Shown here: in pieces, positions 53,573 through 62,572 of the stretch
Position numbering within the stretch: the stretch's first letter is position 1
Layout of the letters: each line of letters starts with the position of its first letter
Source of the DNA: Mucilaginibacter kameinonensis
GTDB lineage: Bacteria > Bacteroidota > Bacteroidia > Sphingobacteriales > Sphingobacteriaceae
Assembly (NCBI RefSeq): GCF_003675385.1
Contig: NZ_RCWZ01000001.1
Location: 1,240,001 to 1,304,000 of the forward strand
DNA: 64,000 nucleotides
Direction: 5' to 3'
Program-made: the position numbers and the translations under genes
Notes under the pieces: model-generated
Database searches by the model: none
What the model saw: the letters and a program-made list of their open reading frames with translations, nothing else
What the model was told of the DNA's origin: nothing

Positions 53573-55846
53573 TTAGTCGGCGTTTAACCTCACCTCAATA
53601 TCTCCGCTTTCATTCCTCATTACCCCATCTTTCAACTTAACTCCCTCAAACCCATGCAAAACAAATTTCAACTGCATAAACCGCGATTTAAATGCCCCCT
53701 CAACCGCCGATAAACCGATGCTTTTTTCTACGGAGTTGAAACTGATAACGCGTTTATAATAACTACCCTGTTCATAATCATACGAGACACCATCATCTTC
53801 ATAGTAAACGAAGCTATTAGGTTCGTTTCCATTCCAGATGTGGATCTGCAATATGCCATCTCCGGGTTCATTGGTGCTTTGCACAACACTTTGCATTGGG
53901 ATAATGCCGCCTGCTTTTACAAACACGGGCAAATCTGTCAGCGGGGTCGACACATTCACTACTTGTTCGCCATCATAAAATCTGTCATTGCTTAGCCGGT
54001 ACCAGGAACCTTTAGGCAGGTAAACATCTTCATTAAGTTTAGTACTCTCTACCGGGACAATCAGCATGGCATCGCCAAACATAAATTCATTTTGAAAGCG
54101 TTCGTCAAAAATGTTTTCATCGGTTGTATGCTCAATAGCCAATGTGCGGTTTACCGGCAAACCGGTTTGGGTTGATTGGTAAAAGCTGCTATACAAATAG
54201 GGCAGGAGTATATACCGCTGCTCGATATCTTTTTTGATGATCTGCTCATTGTCTACACCCCATTCCCATGGCTCACGCATTTTGCTGCCCTGTATGGCAT
54301 GATTGCGGAACATAGGAGTATACGTACCCAACGAATTCCAGCGCACCATCAGCTCGGGCGTAGGGTTGCCGCTGAAACCGCCAATATCCACACCGACAAA
54401 AGCCATACCTGTAATCCCTAAACTGTTCACCAACCGGGGGCCTAATAGCATATGGGCGTCGGTGGCAGTGTTATCACCTGTCCACACAGCTGAATAACGT
54501 TGTGTGCCTGAATAAGCGGCACGGGTTAATACAAATGGTCGTTTGTTGCCCAGGATCTTCCTTGTGCCATCATAAGTTGCACGGGCCATTTGCATGCCGT
54601 AGGCGTTGCGTACCTCCGGCATAAACTTATCACCAAATTTTACTATCCACGGAATGTTTTGCCCCCATGCGGCAGGTTCGTTCATATCGTTCCAAAAACC
54701 TTCAACGCCGGGATTGGTAAGCGCGGTAAAGGCTGCACCCCACCACTCGCGGACATCTTCCCTGAAAAAATCTGGAAAATGGCAGCGACCGGGCCAAACG
54801 TAACCGGTATAGTTTTCGCCATCGGGGTATTTGGCAAAATAATCTTGTTCAATGCCCTCATCATATTCTTTGTAATCCTCTTCTACCTTAATACCCGGAT
54901 CAACAATGGTAACCAGTCTGAAGTGCATAGCTTTTAGCTGATCCAGCATTTGCTTGGGTTTAGGGAAAGTCTTTTTATTCCAGGTGAAGATCTTGAAATC
55001 GTCCATATAGTCGATATCGCAATACATGACATCGGCAGGGATTTGTTTTTTACGGAAGGTTTGGGCTATGTTCAACACCTCATCGGCGCTCATATAGCTC
55101 CATCGGCATTGCTGATAACCCAGGCTCCAGAGCGGCGGCATTTCCATCCGGCCGGTAAGCCAGGTATAATCCTCAATAATTTTGGCAACTCCCTGCGCTC
55201 CGAAGAAATAATAATTCAAATCACCACCGTCGGCACCAAACCAGCTTGTTTCCTCATCTGTAGATGCACCGAAATCGAAATAACTTTTATAGGTATTGTC
55301 GAGAAAGAGGCCGTAGGTGAGGCCGCTGTGTAGCCCTATGAAAAACGGAAAGGTTTTATAAAGCGGATCAGATTCGGGGGTATGGTTGGGCGCATCGGTA
55401 TTCCAGTTTACGTAAGCAGAACCGCGCCTGTCAAGGTTGCCGGTTTTTTCGCCAAGCCCGATAAATCTTTCGCCTTCGAACATTCGACGATAGCAGGTTA
55501 CCCGTTCGCCCTGCCAGTTGGTGCCGAAGCGGGCATCATCTTCACTAAGTGAAATGCCATCGACAGTAAAAAAATTAAACCTCAACGGTGATTTCTGGAT
55601 GCTAAGCTTTAATGCCGACGTGGTTATATCAATATTGGCAGAGGATTCATCAAAATCAAAATCGGGCTGCGGTTGCCTGATCACAGCGAAGGATGTATCT
55701 GCCGGATCGAAGTTTTTGCTGATGTTTACCCGGATAATGGTTGGGCTGTAGATGTAAACCCTCGCTTCGGCTTCGGCGGTTTTAATGATTAATATGCCAT
55801 CCTGTTGTTTGAAGCCCTGTACGTTACCTGCTATTTGAAAATTCAT
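53573..55846 (-). CDS. Glycoside hydrolase family 31 alpha-glucosidase
   Basis: A 757-residue GH31 enzyme that removes alpha-linked glucose or xylose. A beta N-domain (residues 1-220, with FIGLGEKTGNLDRRGSAYVN) precedes the barrel. The nucleophile Asp lies in GFWNDMNEPAAWG, the acid/base Asp in YSAVWTGDNTATDAHM, and WSLGYQQCRWSYMSADEVL opens the catalytic barrel. The C-terminal part has the two beta domains. No signal peptide is seen, so it should be cytoplasmic, acting on imported oligosaccharides. It stands alone. Confidence 0.93.
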   Translation of the reverse strand: MNFQIAGNVQGFKQQDGILIIKTAEAEARVYIYSPTIIRVNISKNFDPADTSFAVIRQPQPDFDFDESSANIDITTSALKLSIQKSPLRFNFFTVDGISLSEDDARFGTNWQGERVTCYRRMFEGERFIGLGEKTGNLDRRGSAYVNWNTDAPNHTPESDPLYKTFPFFIGLHSGLTYGLFLDNTYKSYFDFGASTDEETSWFGADGGDLNYYFFGAQGVAKIIEDYTWLTGRMEMPPLWSLGYQQCRWSYMSADEVLNIAQTFRKKQIPADVMYCDIDYMDDFKIFTWNKKTFPKPKQMLDQLKAMHFRLVTIVDPGIKVEEDYKEYDEGIEQDYFAKYPDGENYTGYVWPGRCHFPDFFREDVREWWGAAFTALTNPGVEGFWNDMNEPAAWGQNIPWIVKFGDKFMPEVRNAYGMQMARATYDGTRKILGNKRPFVLTRAAYSGTQRYSAVWTGDNTATDAHMLLGPRLVNSLGITGMAFVGVDIGGFSGNPTPELMVRWNSLGTYTPMFRNHAIQGSKMREPWEWGVDNEQIIKKDIEQRYILLPYLYSSFYQSTQTGLPVNRTLAIEHTTDENIFDERFQNEFMFGDAMLIVPVESTKLNEDVYLPKGSWYRLSNDRFYDGEQVVNVSTPLTDLPVFVKAGGIIPMQSVVQSTNEPGDGILQIHIWNGNEPNSFVYYEDDGVSYDYEQGSYYKRVISFNSVEKSIGLSAVEGAFKSRFMQLKFVLHGFEGVKLKDGVMRNESGDIEVRLNAD

Positions 55847-55958
55847 GCCTGTGGTGTACCCGGATAGATAGGATACTTAAAAGCAACGTTGTTTGGTTGG
55901 GCTGGTTTTGTAAAATGTGAGTTTGCTTGCTTACTTTTAACAGCGCTAAGGTTATTTA

Positions 55959-56351
55959 ATGAAGTTACTTCAAGATATACTATTACCGATATACACACTA
56001 AGCAGAACAAAAAGGGGCGCCGACTCGCAAGGCGCATCAAACCTTGCGAAAAGTATTGCTGCCGCAATGTTGTTTTTAAGTTTCAATCTTATCCGGGATT
56101 TATTTGTACTGTGCTTCATCAGTAAGAGAACTTATAATGCCAACGGGATTATTTTTAATAATGATCATTATGTTTTGATTGGCGTAGCATTATGCTTGGG
56201 CATTTTTTGTACTTCCACTAAATCATGGGAAGATGAACATCAAAGAACTGAATCAGATGGTTATGCACTTGCCGTGCCTTTAATAATATTAGCGATGTTG
56301 ATATTAGGGGCTGCAAGCATAAACCTGAAGGTGCATGATGTTTTTAAATAA
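55959..56351 (+). CDS. Small membrane protein of unknown function
   Basis: A 130-residue protein with three hydrophobic segments (IAAAMLFLSFNLIRDLFVLCF, YVLIGVALCLGIFC, YALAVPLIILAMLILGAASI). The N-terminal 25 residues are positively charged. I know no family. The ATG at 55959 gives the first likely start; the upstream AT-rich gap is divergent from the GH31 gene. The sequence has consistent hydrophobic spacing on this strand, which supports it over the reverse frame at the same place. Confidence 0.6.
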   Translation: MKLLQDILLPIYTLSRTKRGADSQGASNLAKSIAAAMLFLSFNLIRDLFVLCFISKRTYNANGIIFNNDHYVLIGVALCLGIFCTSTKSWEDEHQRTESDGYALAVPLIILAMLILGAASINLKVHDVFK

Positions 56352-56593
56352 CCTGTTATTGCTTTAGCCCGACCAATCGGTTAATCTGACCGATCAACTC
56401 CCCTTAATTTTCGACCAACTCGTAAAATATTGATAATTAATGCGTTTTAAGCGTTTGCCGATTGCTTTTTGTGATTGGTCTATATTTATAAAGCGCTGGT
56501 ATAACACTTTTTAGCAGTTAAAATTAATGTTGTTCATTTGATCATTGAAAATAACAAACACAAAATATTTAACATACTTAAAAGCTCAAAATC

Positions 56594-56980
56594 ATGAAAA
56601 CTTCAATAAAATTATCAGCATTATTCTTCTTATTAACTGCAGGTGTTTTTGCTACTACAGCCGCTAAAGCAGCCGATGTAACCCCAAAAGCTAAAGAGGT
56701 AGTATCTTTCCGCGCACTTGACCACGATCGTGGTGTTAAACTAACTATCGCGAAATCAGATGCCGGCCGTTCATTTGTACGTGTTTATGGCAAACATAAC
56801 GAGTTGTTGCTGAAAGATGTAGTATCAACCAAAACTGATGTTGAAAGAGGTTATGTTTTAACCGAACTTGAAGATGGCGATTATACTATGGAAGTTAAAA
56901 CAGGCAACCAGGTAGTTAAGAAAAACCTGCACGTATACGAAGAAAACGATCAAAAAACATTCTTTATTTACCAGGACTAA
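56594..56980 (+). CDS. Small secreted beta protein of unknown function
   Basis: A 128-residue protein. The signal peptide ends at TTAAKAA (about residue 26). The rest is a compact beta domain (VSFRALDHDRGVKLTIAKSD, FVRVYGKHNELLLKDVVSTK, GDYTMEVKTGNQVVKKNLHV) with an Ig-like feel and resembles small secreted DUF3244-like proteins of Bacteroidota. It probably binds a surface partner. It is monocistronic with a terminator behind. Confidence 0.7.
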   Translation: MKTSIKLSALFFLLTAGVFATTAAKAADVTPKAKEVVSFRALDHDRGVKLTIAKSDAGRSFVRVYGKHNELLLKDVVSTKTDVERGYVLTELEDGDYTMEVKTGNQVVKKNLHVYEENDQKTFFIYQD

Positions 56981-57004
56981 TTTTTAATTAAGCATATCAA
57001 TAAA

Positions 57005-57042
57005 AAAAGCTCCCGTTCGGTTACCGACGGGAGCTTTTGTTT
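57005..57042 (+). terminator. Terminator between convergent genes
   Basis: AAAAGCTCCCGT (57005-57016) pairs with ACGGGAGCTTTT (57027-57038); an inner TCGG/CCGA pair extends it. It can serve both the secreted protein gene and the leftward nucleotidyltransferase. Confidence 0.88.
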
Positions 57043-57057
57043 TAAGTAGTAAAATAT

Positions 57058-57960
57058 TTAGTCCCAAAGTTTTTCAGGGTAAACGCCGTTAGCTACAAGA
57101 TCAGAAATGCTTTTTTGAACAATAGGCTTATCTTCTTTGTAAGTAACACCGAACCATTTTGAACCTGTAGGGATCACTTTAAATGCAGCTGTACCATCTT
57201 TAATCAGTTTATCGGCAGCCAACGGAATAAAGAACTCTGATTTAGGGTTATTTTCGTTAGCGGCAACAAAGTCTACAAACATTTGCTCGCTTTGTTTAAA
57301 GATAGCTGGAGTAAAGCCCCAGAAGTTCATTGATACGCGGGTATCGTTAGGAAGCGGGTGCTCGCCGGTCGCGTCTTTATAAGCTACGCTGCCATCTTCT
57401 TTAAAATAAACTTCGGTACGCTCGTTAATTTCAACCATGTTGCCGGCATCATCAACTTTACATACACCGCGTGATACCGAACCGTAATCAGAAAGTGTAC
57501 GGTCAATCTGGTATCCTACCAGCGAATACAGGTCGTCTTTAACTTCGGTGGTTAAGAATTTAGCCATTTTTTCAAATGCGTCATAACCATAGTAGTCATC
57601 AGCATTAATTACACAAAAAGGCTCGTTAACCTGGTTGCGTGCTGCAAGTACCGCATGGGCAGTTCCCCATGGTTTAGCGCGTTCTATTTGTTTATCAATA
57701 CCAAATGGTTTAAGGTCAAAACTTTGAAATACATAATCTGTTTCAACACGGCCAGCCAGTTTTGGCTCAAAAATAGCTTTAAAGCTATCGGCAAACTCTT
57801 CGCGGATGATAAAGGTTACTTTACCAAAGCCGGCTTTAATGGCGTCGTAAATTGAATAATCAATAATGGTTTCGCCATTGGGGCCAAAACCGTCAACTTG
57901 CTTCATGCTTCCGTAACGGCTGGCCATACCTGCCGCGAGTATCAATAAAGTTGGCTTCAT
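57058..57960 (-). CDS. Sugar-phosphate nucleotidyltransferase
   Basis: A 300-residue NTP-transferase of the glucose-1-phosphate uridylyl/thymidylyltransferase-like fold. The signature LAAGMASRYGSMKQVDGFGP is at the N-terminus, with WGTAHAVLAARNQV and the DD metal pair in CVINADDYYGYDAF. The later MNFWGFTPAIF fits the family's acceptor site. It activates a sugar-1-phosphate with NTP. The product (UDP- or dTDP-sugar) is not decidable. It is monocistronic. Confidence 0.85.
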   Translation of the reverse strand: MKPTLLILAAGMASRYGSMKQVDGFGPNGETIIDYSIYDAIKAGFGKVTFIIREEFADSFKAIFEPKLAGRVETDYVFQSFDLKPFGIDKQIERAKPWGTAHAVLAARNQVNEPFCVINADDYYGYDAFEKMAKFLTTEVKDDLYSLVGYQIDRTLSDYGSVSRGVCKVDDAGNMVEINERTEVYFKEDGSVAYKDATGEHPLPNDTRVSMNFWGFTPAIFKQSEQMFVDFVAANENNPKSEFFIPLAADKLIKDGTAAFKVIPTGSKWFGVTYKEDKPIVQKSISDLVANGVYPEKLWD

Positions 57961-58062
57961 AGTAGATTCTTGGGGATTTTTAATATTTGGGTTGCGTTTT
58001 AATTTTTTATGAGAGAAATGAATATTAGCCCGAATTGTTTTACGGGTTATATTAACTTTTTG

Positions 58063-59178
58063 TTATTTGATATACCTGAAGTCCTGACCTGCCTGTATGT
58101 TTAACAGCGATTCGTATATCAAACGGATCACATTGTCAACATCTTCCTTGTGGATCATCTCTACAGTGGTATGCATATAACGTAGAGGCAATGAGATTAA
58201 TGCCGACGGAACGCCGTCATTTGAATACGCAAAAGCATCGGTATCGGTACCTGTTGAACGTGATGACGCCTGGCGCTGGAATGGAATACCCGCTTTTTGG
58301 GCGCTTTCAATCAATAATTTATTCAGGTTGTTTTGTACAGCAGGGGCGTATGATACTACCGGGCCTTTACCACAGGCCAGATCGCCCTGGGTAATTTTAT
58401 TGATCATTGGCGTTTGCGTATCATGCGTAACATCGGTAACGATAGCCACATTAGGTTTAATTTTATGGGCAATCATTTCGGCACCACGTAAACCAATCTC
58501 TTCCTGTACTGCATTAACTATATATAGGCCAAAAGGTAGTTTTACATTGTTTTCTTTTAGCAAACGGGCTACTTCGGCAATCATGAAGCCGCCTGCACGG
58601 TTATCAAGCGCGCGGCCGACATAATAGCGGTCGTTAAGCACCATAAACTCATCCTCATAGGTAATTACGCAACCTACGTGGATGCCCAGTTTTTCAACCT
58701 CTTCTTTTGAAGTACACCCGCAATCTAAAAAGATGTTTTTTAGTGTTGGGGCCTCTTCTTTATCGCCACCCAGGCGGGTATGGATAGCCGGCCAGCCGAA
58801 AACGGCTTTAACTACGCCATTATCAGTATGGATGTTTACACGCTTTGAAGGAGCTATCTGATGATCTGAACCACCGTTACGGATAACATATATTAAACCA
58901 TCGTTGGTAATGTAGTTTACAAACCACGAAATTTCATCGGCATGGGCTTCAATAACTACTTTATAATCGGCCTTAGGGTTAATGATACCAACCGCTGTGC
59001 CGTAGTTATCAACATAATGTGTATCGATATAAGGTTTCAGGTATTCAAGCCAAAGCTCCTGGCCTTTCCACTCAAAGCCGGTAGGCGAGGGGTTGTTGAT
59101 ATATTTTTCGAAAAACGCGAGTGAAGTTTCATTTACAACAGAAGTATGCTGTGGGGCGTCAGATTTCTTTTTAGCCAT
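58063..59178 (-). CDS. M42 family metallo-aminopeptidase
   Basis: A 371-residue co-catalytic zinc peptidase of the glutamyl-aminopeptidase/endoglucanase-M type. Ligands are in EAHADEISWFV (His, Asp), RALDNRAGGFM (bridging Asp), VQEEIGLRGAE (Glu-Glu, general base), IVTDVTHDT (Asp) and MHTTVEMIH (His). The N-terminal 15 residues are Lys-rich. It removes N-terminal residues from peptides in the cytosol. A perfect minus-strand -7 box is at 59211-59218. Confidence 0.93.
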   Translation of the reverse strand: MAKKKSDAPQHTSVVNETSLAFFEKYINNPSPTGFEWKGQELWLEYLKPYIDTHYVDNYGTAVGIINPKADYKVVIEAHADEISWFVNYITNDGLIYVIRNGGSDHQIAPSKRVNIHTDNGVVKAVFGWPAIHTRLGGDKEEAPTLKNIFLDCGCTSKEEVEKLGIHVGCVITYEDEFMVLNDRYYVGRALDNRAGGFMIAEVARLLKENNVKLPFGLYIVNAVQEEIGLRGAEMIAHKIKPNVAIVTDVTHDTQTPMINKITQGDLACGKGPVVSYAPAVQNNLNKLLIESAQKAGIPFQRQASSRSTGTDTDAFAYSNDGVPSALISLPLRYMHTTVEMIHKEDVDNVIRLIYESLLNIQAGQDFRYIK

Positions 59179-59210
59179 GTCGGATTGATGTCAAACTAAG
59201 TGTAATACAG

Positions 59211-59218
59211 CAAATATA
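59211..59218 (-). promoter_or_regulatory. -7 box TATATTTG for the M42 peptidase gene
   Basis: Exact TAnnTTTG on the minus strand, about 33 bases before the start codon. -33 is only A/T rich. Confidence 0.5.
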
Positions 59219-59415
59219 ATAAAGCTCGTGACATTGCGCTAAAATTAAGACGGATATAAACTGAGTATTAAATATGTACGATTGACATTAAACGTTTTTG
59301 AAAATATTTAGTCACAATAAAGACGCTGGTTTGTTTTGATACAAAAATGACCGGTTATTTCATAATGCTTTCATGCTTATGTTATACCTTTCCGCGATAT
59401 TTAATTTTTAATAAA

Positions 59416-60312
59416 GTGAAACTATTCAGGCTTACTTGTATCTTATTTGCTGCTTGCTTTTTAGCCGCGTGCAGTGTTCCTCAATATGTAAATGTTCCGG
59501 TTGATTATGCTCCGAAACTGAATTTTAGCAGGGGAAGGACAACTATAGTGGTTGTTAATCATTATATGCCCGATTCAACCCGTAACCGGGGCAAGCGTGT
59601 ATTGGCTACGTTTAAAGCCGCTGCTTATACCGCTATTAATAATGCTGCCATTCAATTGCACGCTCTGCCGGGTGTAAAAGTAGTTAGACTGGTAGATTCG
59701 GTTAATTTTACCGCCAATACCGATTCTGTTAAGTTTTTGGCTAAAAAATACAAAGCTGCTTATGTGCTGGCTTTTGAGGATTTTAAAGGTGAAACCAAAT
59801 GGAAACAAGACAATTATAACGGTGTGCCATCTGTTTACCGTGCAACGGTTATCACTACAAGCTTTACCCTTTACGAAGCAAACGGCCTTTACTCTAAAAA
59901 GCTAAATGGCGAAGGCGAGTTATATGATAATAACTCCTACGGAAGCGCATCAAGTTTACTTGCCCACGGTGGGCCACTATTTGACGCCATCCGAAATTCG
60001 GCTTTAGATGCACTTAAGGATTATTTGCCATATACCGATTACCACGACAGGCCGCTTTATGCCAACGGCGATCAGTTAAGCAGTTCGGTCGAGCTGATCA
60101 AAGCCGGAAAGTTTGATAAGGCTTTCCAGATCCTGAACCCGCTTATTGATGGGCCCGACCTGAAGCTTGCCAGCAGGGCTGCTTACAACCTCGCGGTAGT
60201 GTATGAAGCCCAGGGTGATATTGAAGCCGCGCTTGATGTGGCCAAAGTATCCAATCAAAAACAACCTAATGATTATGCTAAAGCCATTATAGTTGATTTG
60301 ATGAAAGAATAA
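59416..60312 (+). CDS. DUF6340-type lipoprotein with C-terminal TPR, copy 1
   Basis: A 298-residue lipoprotein with a signal ending in the lipobox LAAC. The N-terminal region VPVDYAPKLNFSRGRTTIVV begins a beta domain of the DUF6340 kind, and the last 60 residues form TPR helices (AFQILNPLIDGPDLKLASRA, AAYNLAVVYEAQGDIEAALD). I take the GTG at 59416 because it gives a clean lipoprotein signal; an ATG at 59347 would add 23 residues. It has a close paralogue 36 bases downstream. Confidence 0.78.
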   Translation: MKLFRLTCILFAACFLAACSVPQYVNVPVDYAPKLNFSRGRTTIVVVNHYMPDSTRNRGKRVLATFKAAAYTAINNAAIQLHALPGVKVVRLVDSVNFTANTDSVKFLAKKYKAAYVLAFEDFKGETKWKQDNYNGVPSVYRATVITTSFTLYEANGLYSKKLNGEGELYDNNSYGSASSLLAHGGPLFDAIRNSALDALKDYLPYTDYHDRPLYANGDQLSSSVELIKAGKFDKAFQILNPLIDGPDLKLASRAAYNLAVVYEAQGDIEAALDVAKVSNQKQPNDYAKAIIVDLMKE

Positions 60313-60348
60313 AGCGCCCAAACCTAAACCAACCTTATTACAAATACC

Positions 60349-61254
60349 TTGAAAACTTTATTAATCATTTGTGCGCTTGCCGCCCTGGGTTTGGCATCCT
60401 GCGGTGTCGATTATCAACTTACCGTGCCGGTTAACTATGCTCCAAAACTGGAACTGGGACATGACGAAACCAGGGTTGTAGTGGCAAACCGGTTTACGGT
60501 TGATTCGGTAGCGAATAAAAATAAGCGTAAACGCAATGTGTTAAAAGGCGGCTCCTACAGCGCTATTGCAATGGCCGCCAAACAACTTGATATGCTGCCG
60601 CATATTCAAACAACCGTACTTGCCGATTCTGCCAATTTATCTGCCGATACTACACCGGTAAAAAAGCTTGCCGAAAAGTACAGTGCCAATTACGTTTTAA
60701 CCCTTGATTCGCTAAGTGCTGATATACCCATGGAGCTTGTTGACACCATGGAAGTATATACTACGGTGGTTAACGTGAAATTTACGCTGTATGAAAGCGA
60801 TGGCAATTACTTTAAGATATTGAGAGGTAAAGCAAAAGATTATCATTCGGAGAGCCGTTATTACGGTATATTGGCAGCTTTGATAGTGCATCCTACGGTA
60901 AAGGGAAATGGGCAGGCAATAAACCAATCGGCAGGGAACGCGGCTATTGACGCTATTAAGGATTATTTGCCATCTACCTTAACTAATCAGCGACCGCTTT
61001 ATGCTGATAACGACAGCCTGAAAGCAGCTATTAACCACATGGTCGCGAAGCGGTATCATGAAGCCTTTAAAATACTGAACCCCATTATTGATGGGCCCGA
61101 CCTGAAGCTGGCCAGCCATGCGGCCTATAACCTTGCTGTATTATACGAAGCGCAGGGCGATATTGAAGAAGCCCTCAAGGCAGCGAAGTTATCGAACGAA
61201 AAACAACAAAACTTCCGGGCAAACGCCATTATTCCGTCTCTTGAGCAGGAGTAA
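60349..61254 (+). CDS. DUF6340-type lipoprotein with C-terminal TPR, copy 2
   Basis: A 301-residue paralogue of the gene before it. The signal KTLLIICALAALGLASC is followed by VPVNYAPKLELGHDETRVVV, and the TPR end ILNPIIDGPDLKLASHAAYN is nearly the same as copy 1 while the middle has diverged. The only start that keeps the signal peptide is a TTG at 60349. The last 26 bases overlap the convergent GNAT gene. Tandem duplication is evident. Confidence 0.8.
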   Translation: MKTLLIICALAALGLASCGVDYQLTVPVNYAPKLELGHDETRVVVANRFTVDSVANKNKRKRNVLKGGSYSAIAMAAKQLDMLPHIQTTVLADSANLSADTTPVKKLAEKYSANYVLTLDSLSADIPMELVDTMEVYTTVVNVKFTLYESDGNYFKILRGKAKDYHSESRYYGILAALIVHPTVKGNGQAINQSAGNAAIDAIKDYLPSTLTNQRPLYADNDSLKAAINHMVAKRYHEAFKILNPIIDGPDLKLASHAAYNLAVLYEAQGDIEEALKAAKLSNEKQQNFRANAIIPSLEQE

Positions 61255-61663
61255 GCGGTTTTTCGAGGATCTCGTAATCGAATCCGTTTTTTGAAAATAG
61301 GTTGCCGGTGTGGCTAAAGCCCGCTTTAAGATAAAAGTTAATGGCAGACAGCCTTGCATTGCACCACAAGCGGGTGCCGCCGTTTGTTGTGGCAAAGTCG
61401 GTTATATGTTGTAATACCAGGCGGCCTATTCCCATGTTCTGCATGGTTTCGTCAACAGCAAATTTCCTGAACTGCCAATCGGTACCTTTATCAAAAAGAG
61501 ATATCACCGCTATAATATTGTTATCCTTAAACGCAGCAAAGTGATAGCCGTGGTTATCCTCATCCATTTCCATTTCATAAAGTTTGCTTTCTGGATACAA
61601 AACGCGCTGCCTCAGTCTCCAGGTAAGTTCCGGACGAATTTGCTCTATAGATACTTCTGACAT
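61229..61663 (-). CDS. GNAT family N-acetyltransferase
   Basis: A 144-residue acetyltransferase with the ElaA/YjdJ-like layout: IRPELTWRLRQRVLYPESKL at the front, QFRKFAVDETMQNMGIGRLV with the acetyl-CoA Q/GxG loop, and AINFYLKAGFSHTG near the end. The ATG at 61661-61663 matches the family; a longer frame extends to 61777 into the palindromic element. A minus-strand TACTTTTG box lies at 61708-61715. It is convergent with the second DUF6340 lipoprotein and overlaps its end by 26 bases. Confidence 0.83.
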   Translation of the reverse strand: MSEVSIEQIRPELTWRLRQRVLYPESKLYEMEMDEDNHGYHFAAFKDNNIIAVISLFDKGTDWQFRKFAVDETMQNMGIGRLVLQHITDFATTNGGTRLWCNARLSAINFYLKAGFSHTGNLFSKNGFDYEILEKPLTPAQETE

Positions 61664-61707
61664 TTTTAATTTCGGATGTTCGATTTCGAATTTGGTAAAT
61701 GAAAGCC

Positions 61708-61715
61708 CAAAAGTA
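61708..61715 (-). promoter_or_regulatory. -7 box TACTTTTG for the GNAT gene
   Basis: Exact TAnnTTTG on the minus strand, 45 bases before the ATG at 61663. No clear -33. Confidence 0.4.
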
Positions 61716-61758
61716 AACAAATAAGATATTTTACTGTGTAAACAGCAACCTCGGCTCT

Positions 61759-61977
61759 GGCGGTAGCTCAATGGCATTAAGTTAAAGGAAATCCCCAGAG
61801 GGGGTAAAGGTTTGTAGCAATAATATACCCAAAAACAACCGTGCCATAGGTACGGAACACCGGAGTTGTGTACCTATGGCACACTAAAAATCAGGTATAT
61901 CTTACTGCTACAAACCTTTTGCACCTCTGGTGCAGCCTGTCAATCTCTTAACTTAATGACATTGGGCGGTAGCTCAA
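61759..61977. mobile_element. MITE-like nested palindrome with 13-base flanking direct repeat
   Basis: Arms 61769-61785/61948-61964 match 16 of 17, arms 61806-61819/61906-61919 match 14 of 14 and arms 61841-61853/61870-61882 match 13 of 13, nested around one centre. A 13-base direct repeat GGCGGTAGCTCAA lies at 61759-61771 and 61965-61977. There is no coding frame inside. This gives the look of a small non-autonomous insertion of about 196 bases. The rest of the 494-base gap, 61978-62144, is A/T rich with no gene. Confidence 0.7.
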
Positions 61978-62144
61978 CACCTATGCCGGAAAAAGATTCT
62001 TAATTTGTAACAGGGCTTCGTTTTTAGCGTCTATGTCATAAAGCTTTAGTTTTTTGCATGTGTTAATAATTGTTAAAAAACGGTAATTGTATTGTAAGAA
62101 TAGCTTTTGCTTAGTTAAGCCGATGGTTTAACAACGGATTTTTA

Positions 62145-62152
62145 TATATTTG
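62145..62152 (+). promoter_or_regulatory. -7 box TATATTTG before the small protein gene
   Basis: Exact TAnnTTTG just 5 bases before the ATG at 62158. If used, the transcript would be nearly leaderless. Confidence 0.35.
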
Positions 62153-62157
62153 TATTG

Positions 62158-62490
62158 ATGAAGATCAGGAATAATAAAATATGGGTAGTGGCGCTGTTCA
62201 TGACCGTCTTTGTAATAAAGATGGGCATTTCGCTTGCTCCCTTGTTTTCATGTCTTGATAACAAAACTGTAAGCGCGGTGATCCTTCAGTTAGAGCAGGA
62301 AAGCAAAACTGAAAAGGACAGTCCGGAAAAAGACTTGATGAAGGAGAAAAAGACCTTCGATGCGTATGATTTCCACGCCATCAACTTCATCACCTTCATT
62401 ACCGAATCCAAGGTTCTCCATAACCAGGAAAACGCATTATATAAACAGGTATATCACCCTGTAGTCCCTACGCCCCCGCCAAACGCATAA
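62158..62490 (+). CDS. Small single-pass protein upstream of the SulP transporter
   Basis: A 110-residue protein with one hydrophobic N-terminal helix (IWVVALFMTVFVIKMGISLAP) and a charged Glu/Lys-rich, Pro-ended C-terminus (PVVPTPPPNA). The ATG at 62158 starts it, a TTG one codon earlier is less likely. It ends 82 bases before a SulP gene on the same strand. I recognise no family. It could be an accessory of the transporter, but nothing beyond position supports that. Confidence 0.55.
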   Translation: MKIRNNKIWVVALFMTVFVIKMGISLAPLFSCLDNKTVSAVILQLEQESKTEKDSPEKDLMKEKKTFDAYDFHAINFITFITESKVLHNQENALYKQVYHPVVPTPPPNA

Positions 62491-62572
62491 GATGAATTTA
62501 ACCGGATACTTCCCTATCCGGATAGCAATGCTTTTTAATTCATTTTAAAATTTTACTCAATCTTTCATTCTT

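Noticed and set aside
55843..56067. Leftward reading frame in the gap behind the GH31 gene
   Set aside because: It overlaps the better supported three-helix membrane protein on the plus strand and lacks a coherent composition.
61664..61777. N-terminal extension of the GNAT gene
   Set aside because: The extra residues come from the palindromic element and its flank and do not match the family; the ATG at 61663 does.
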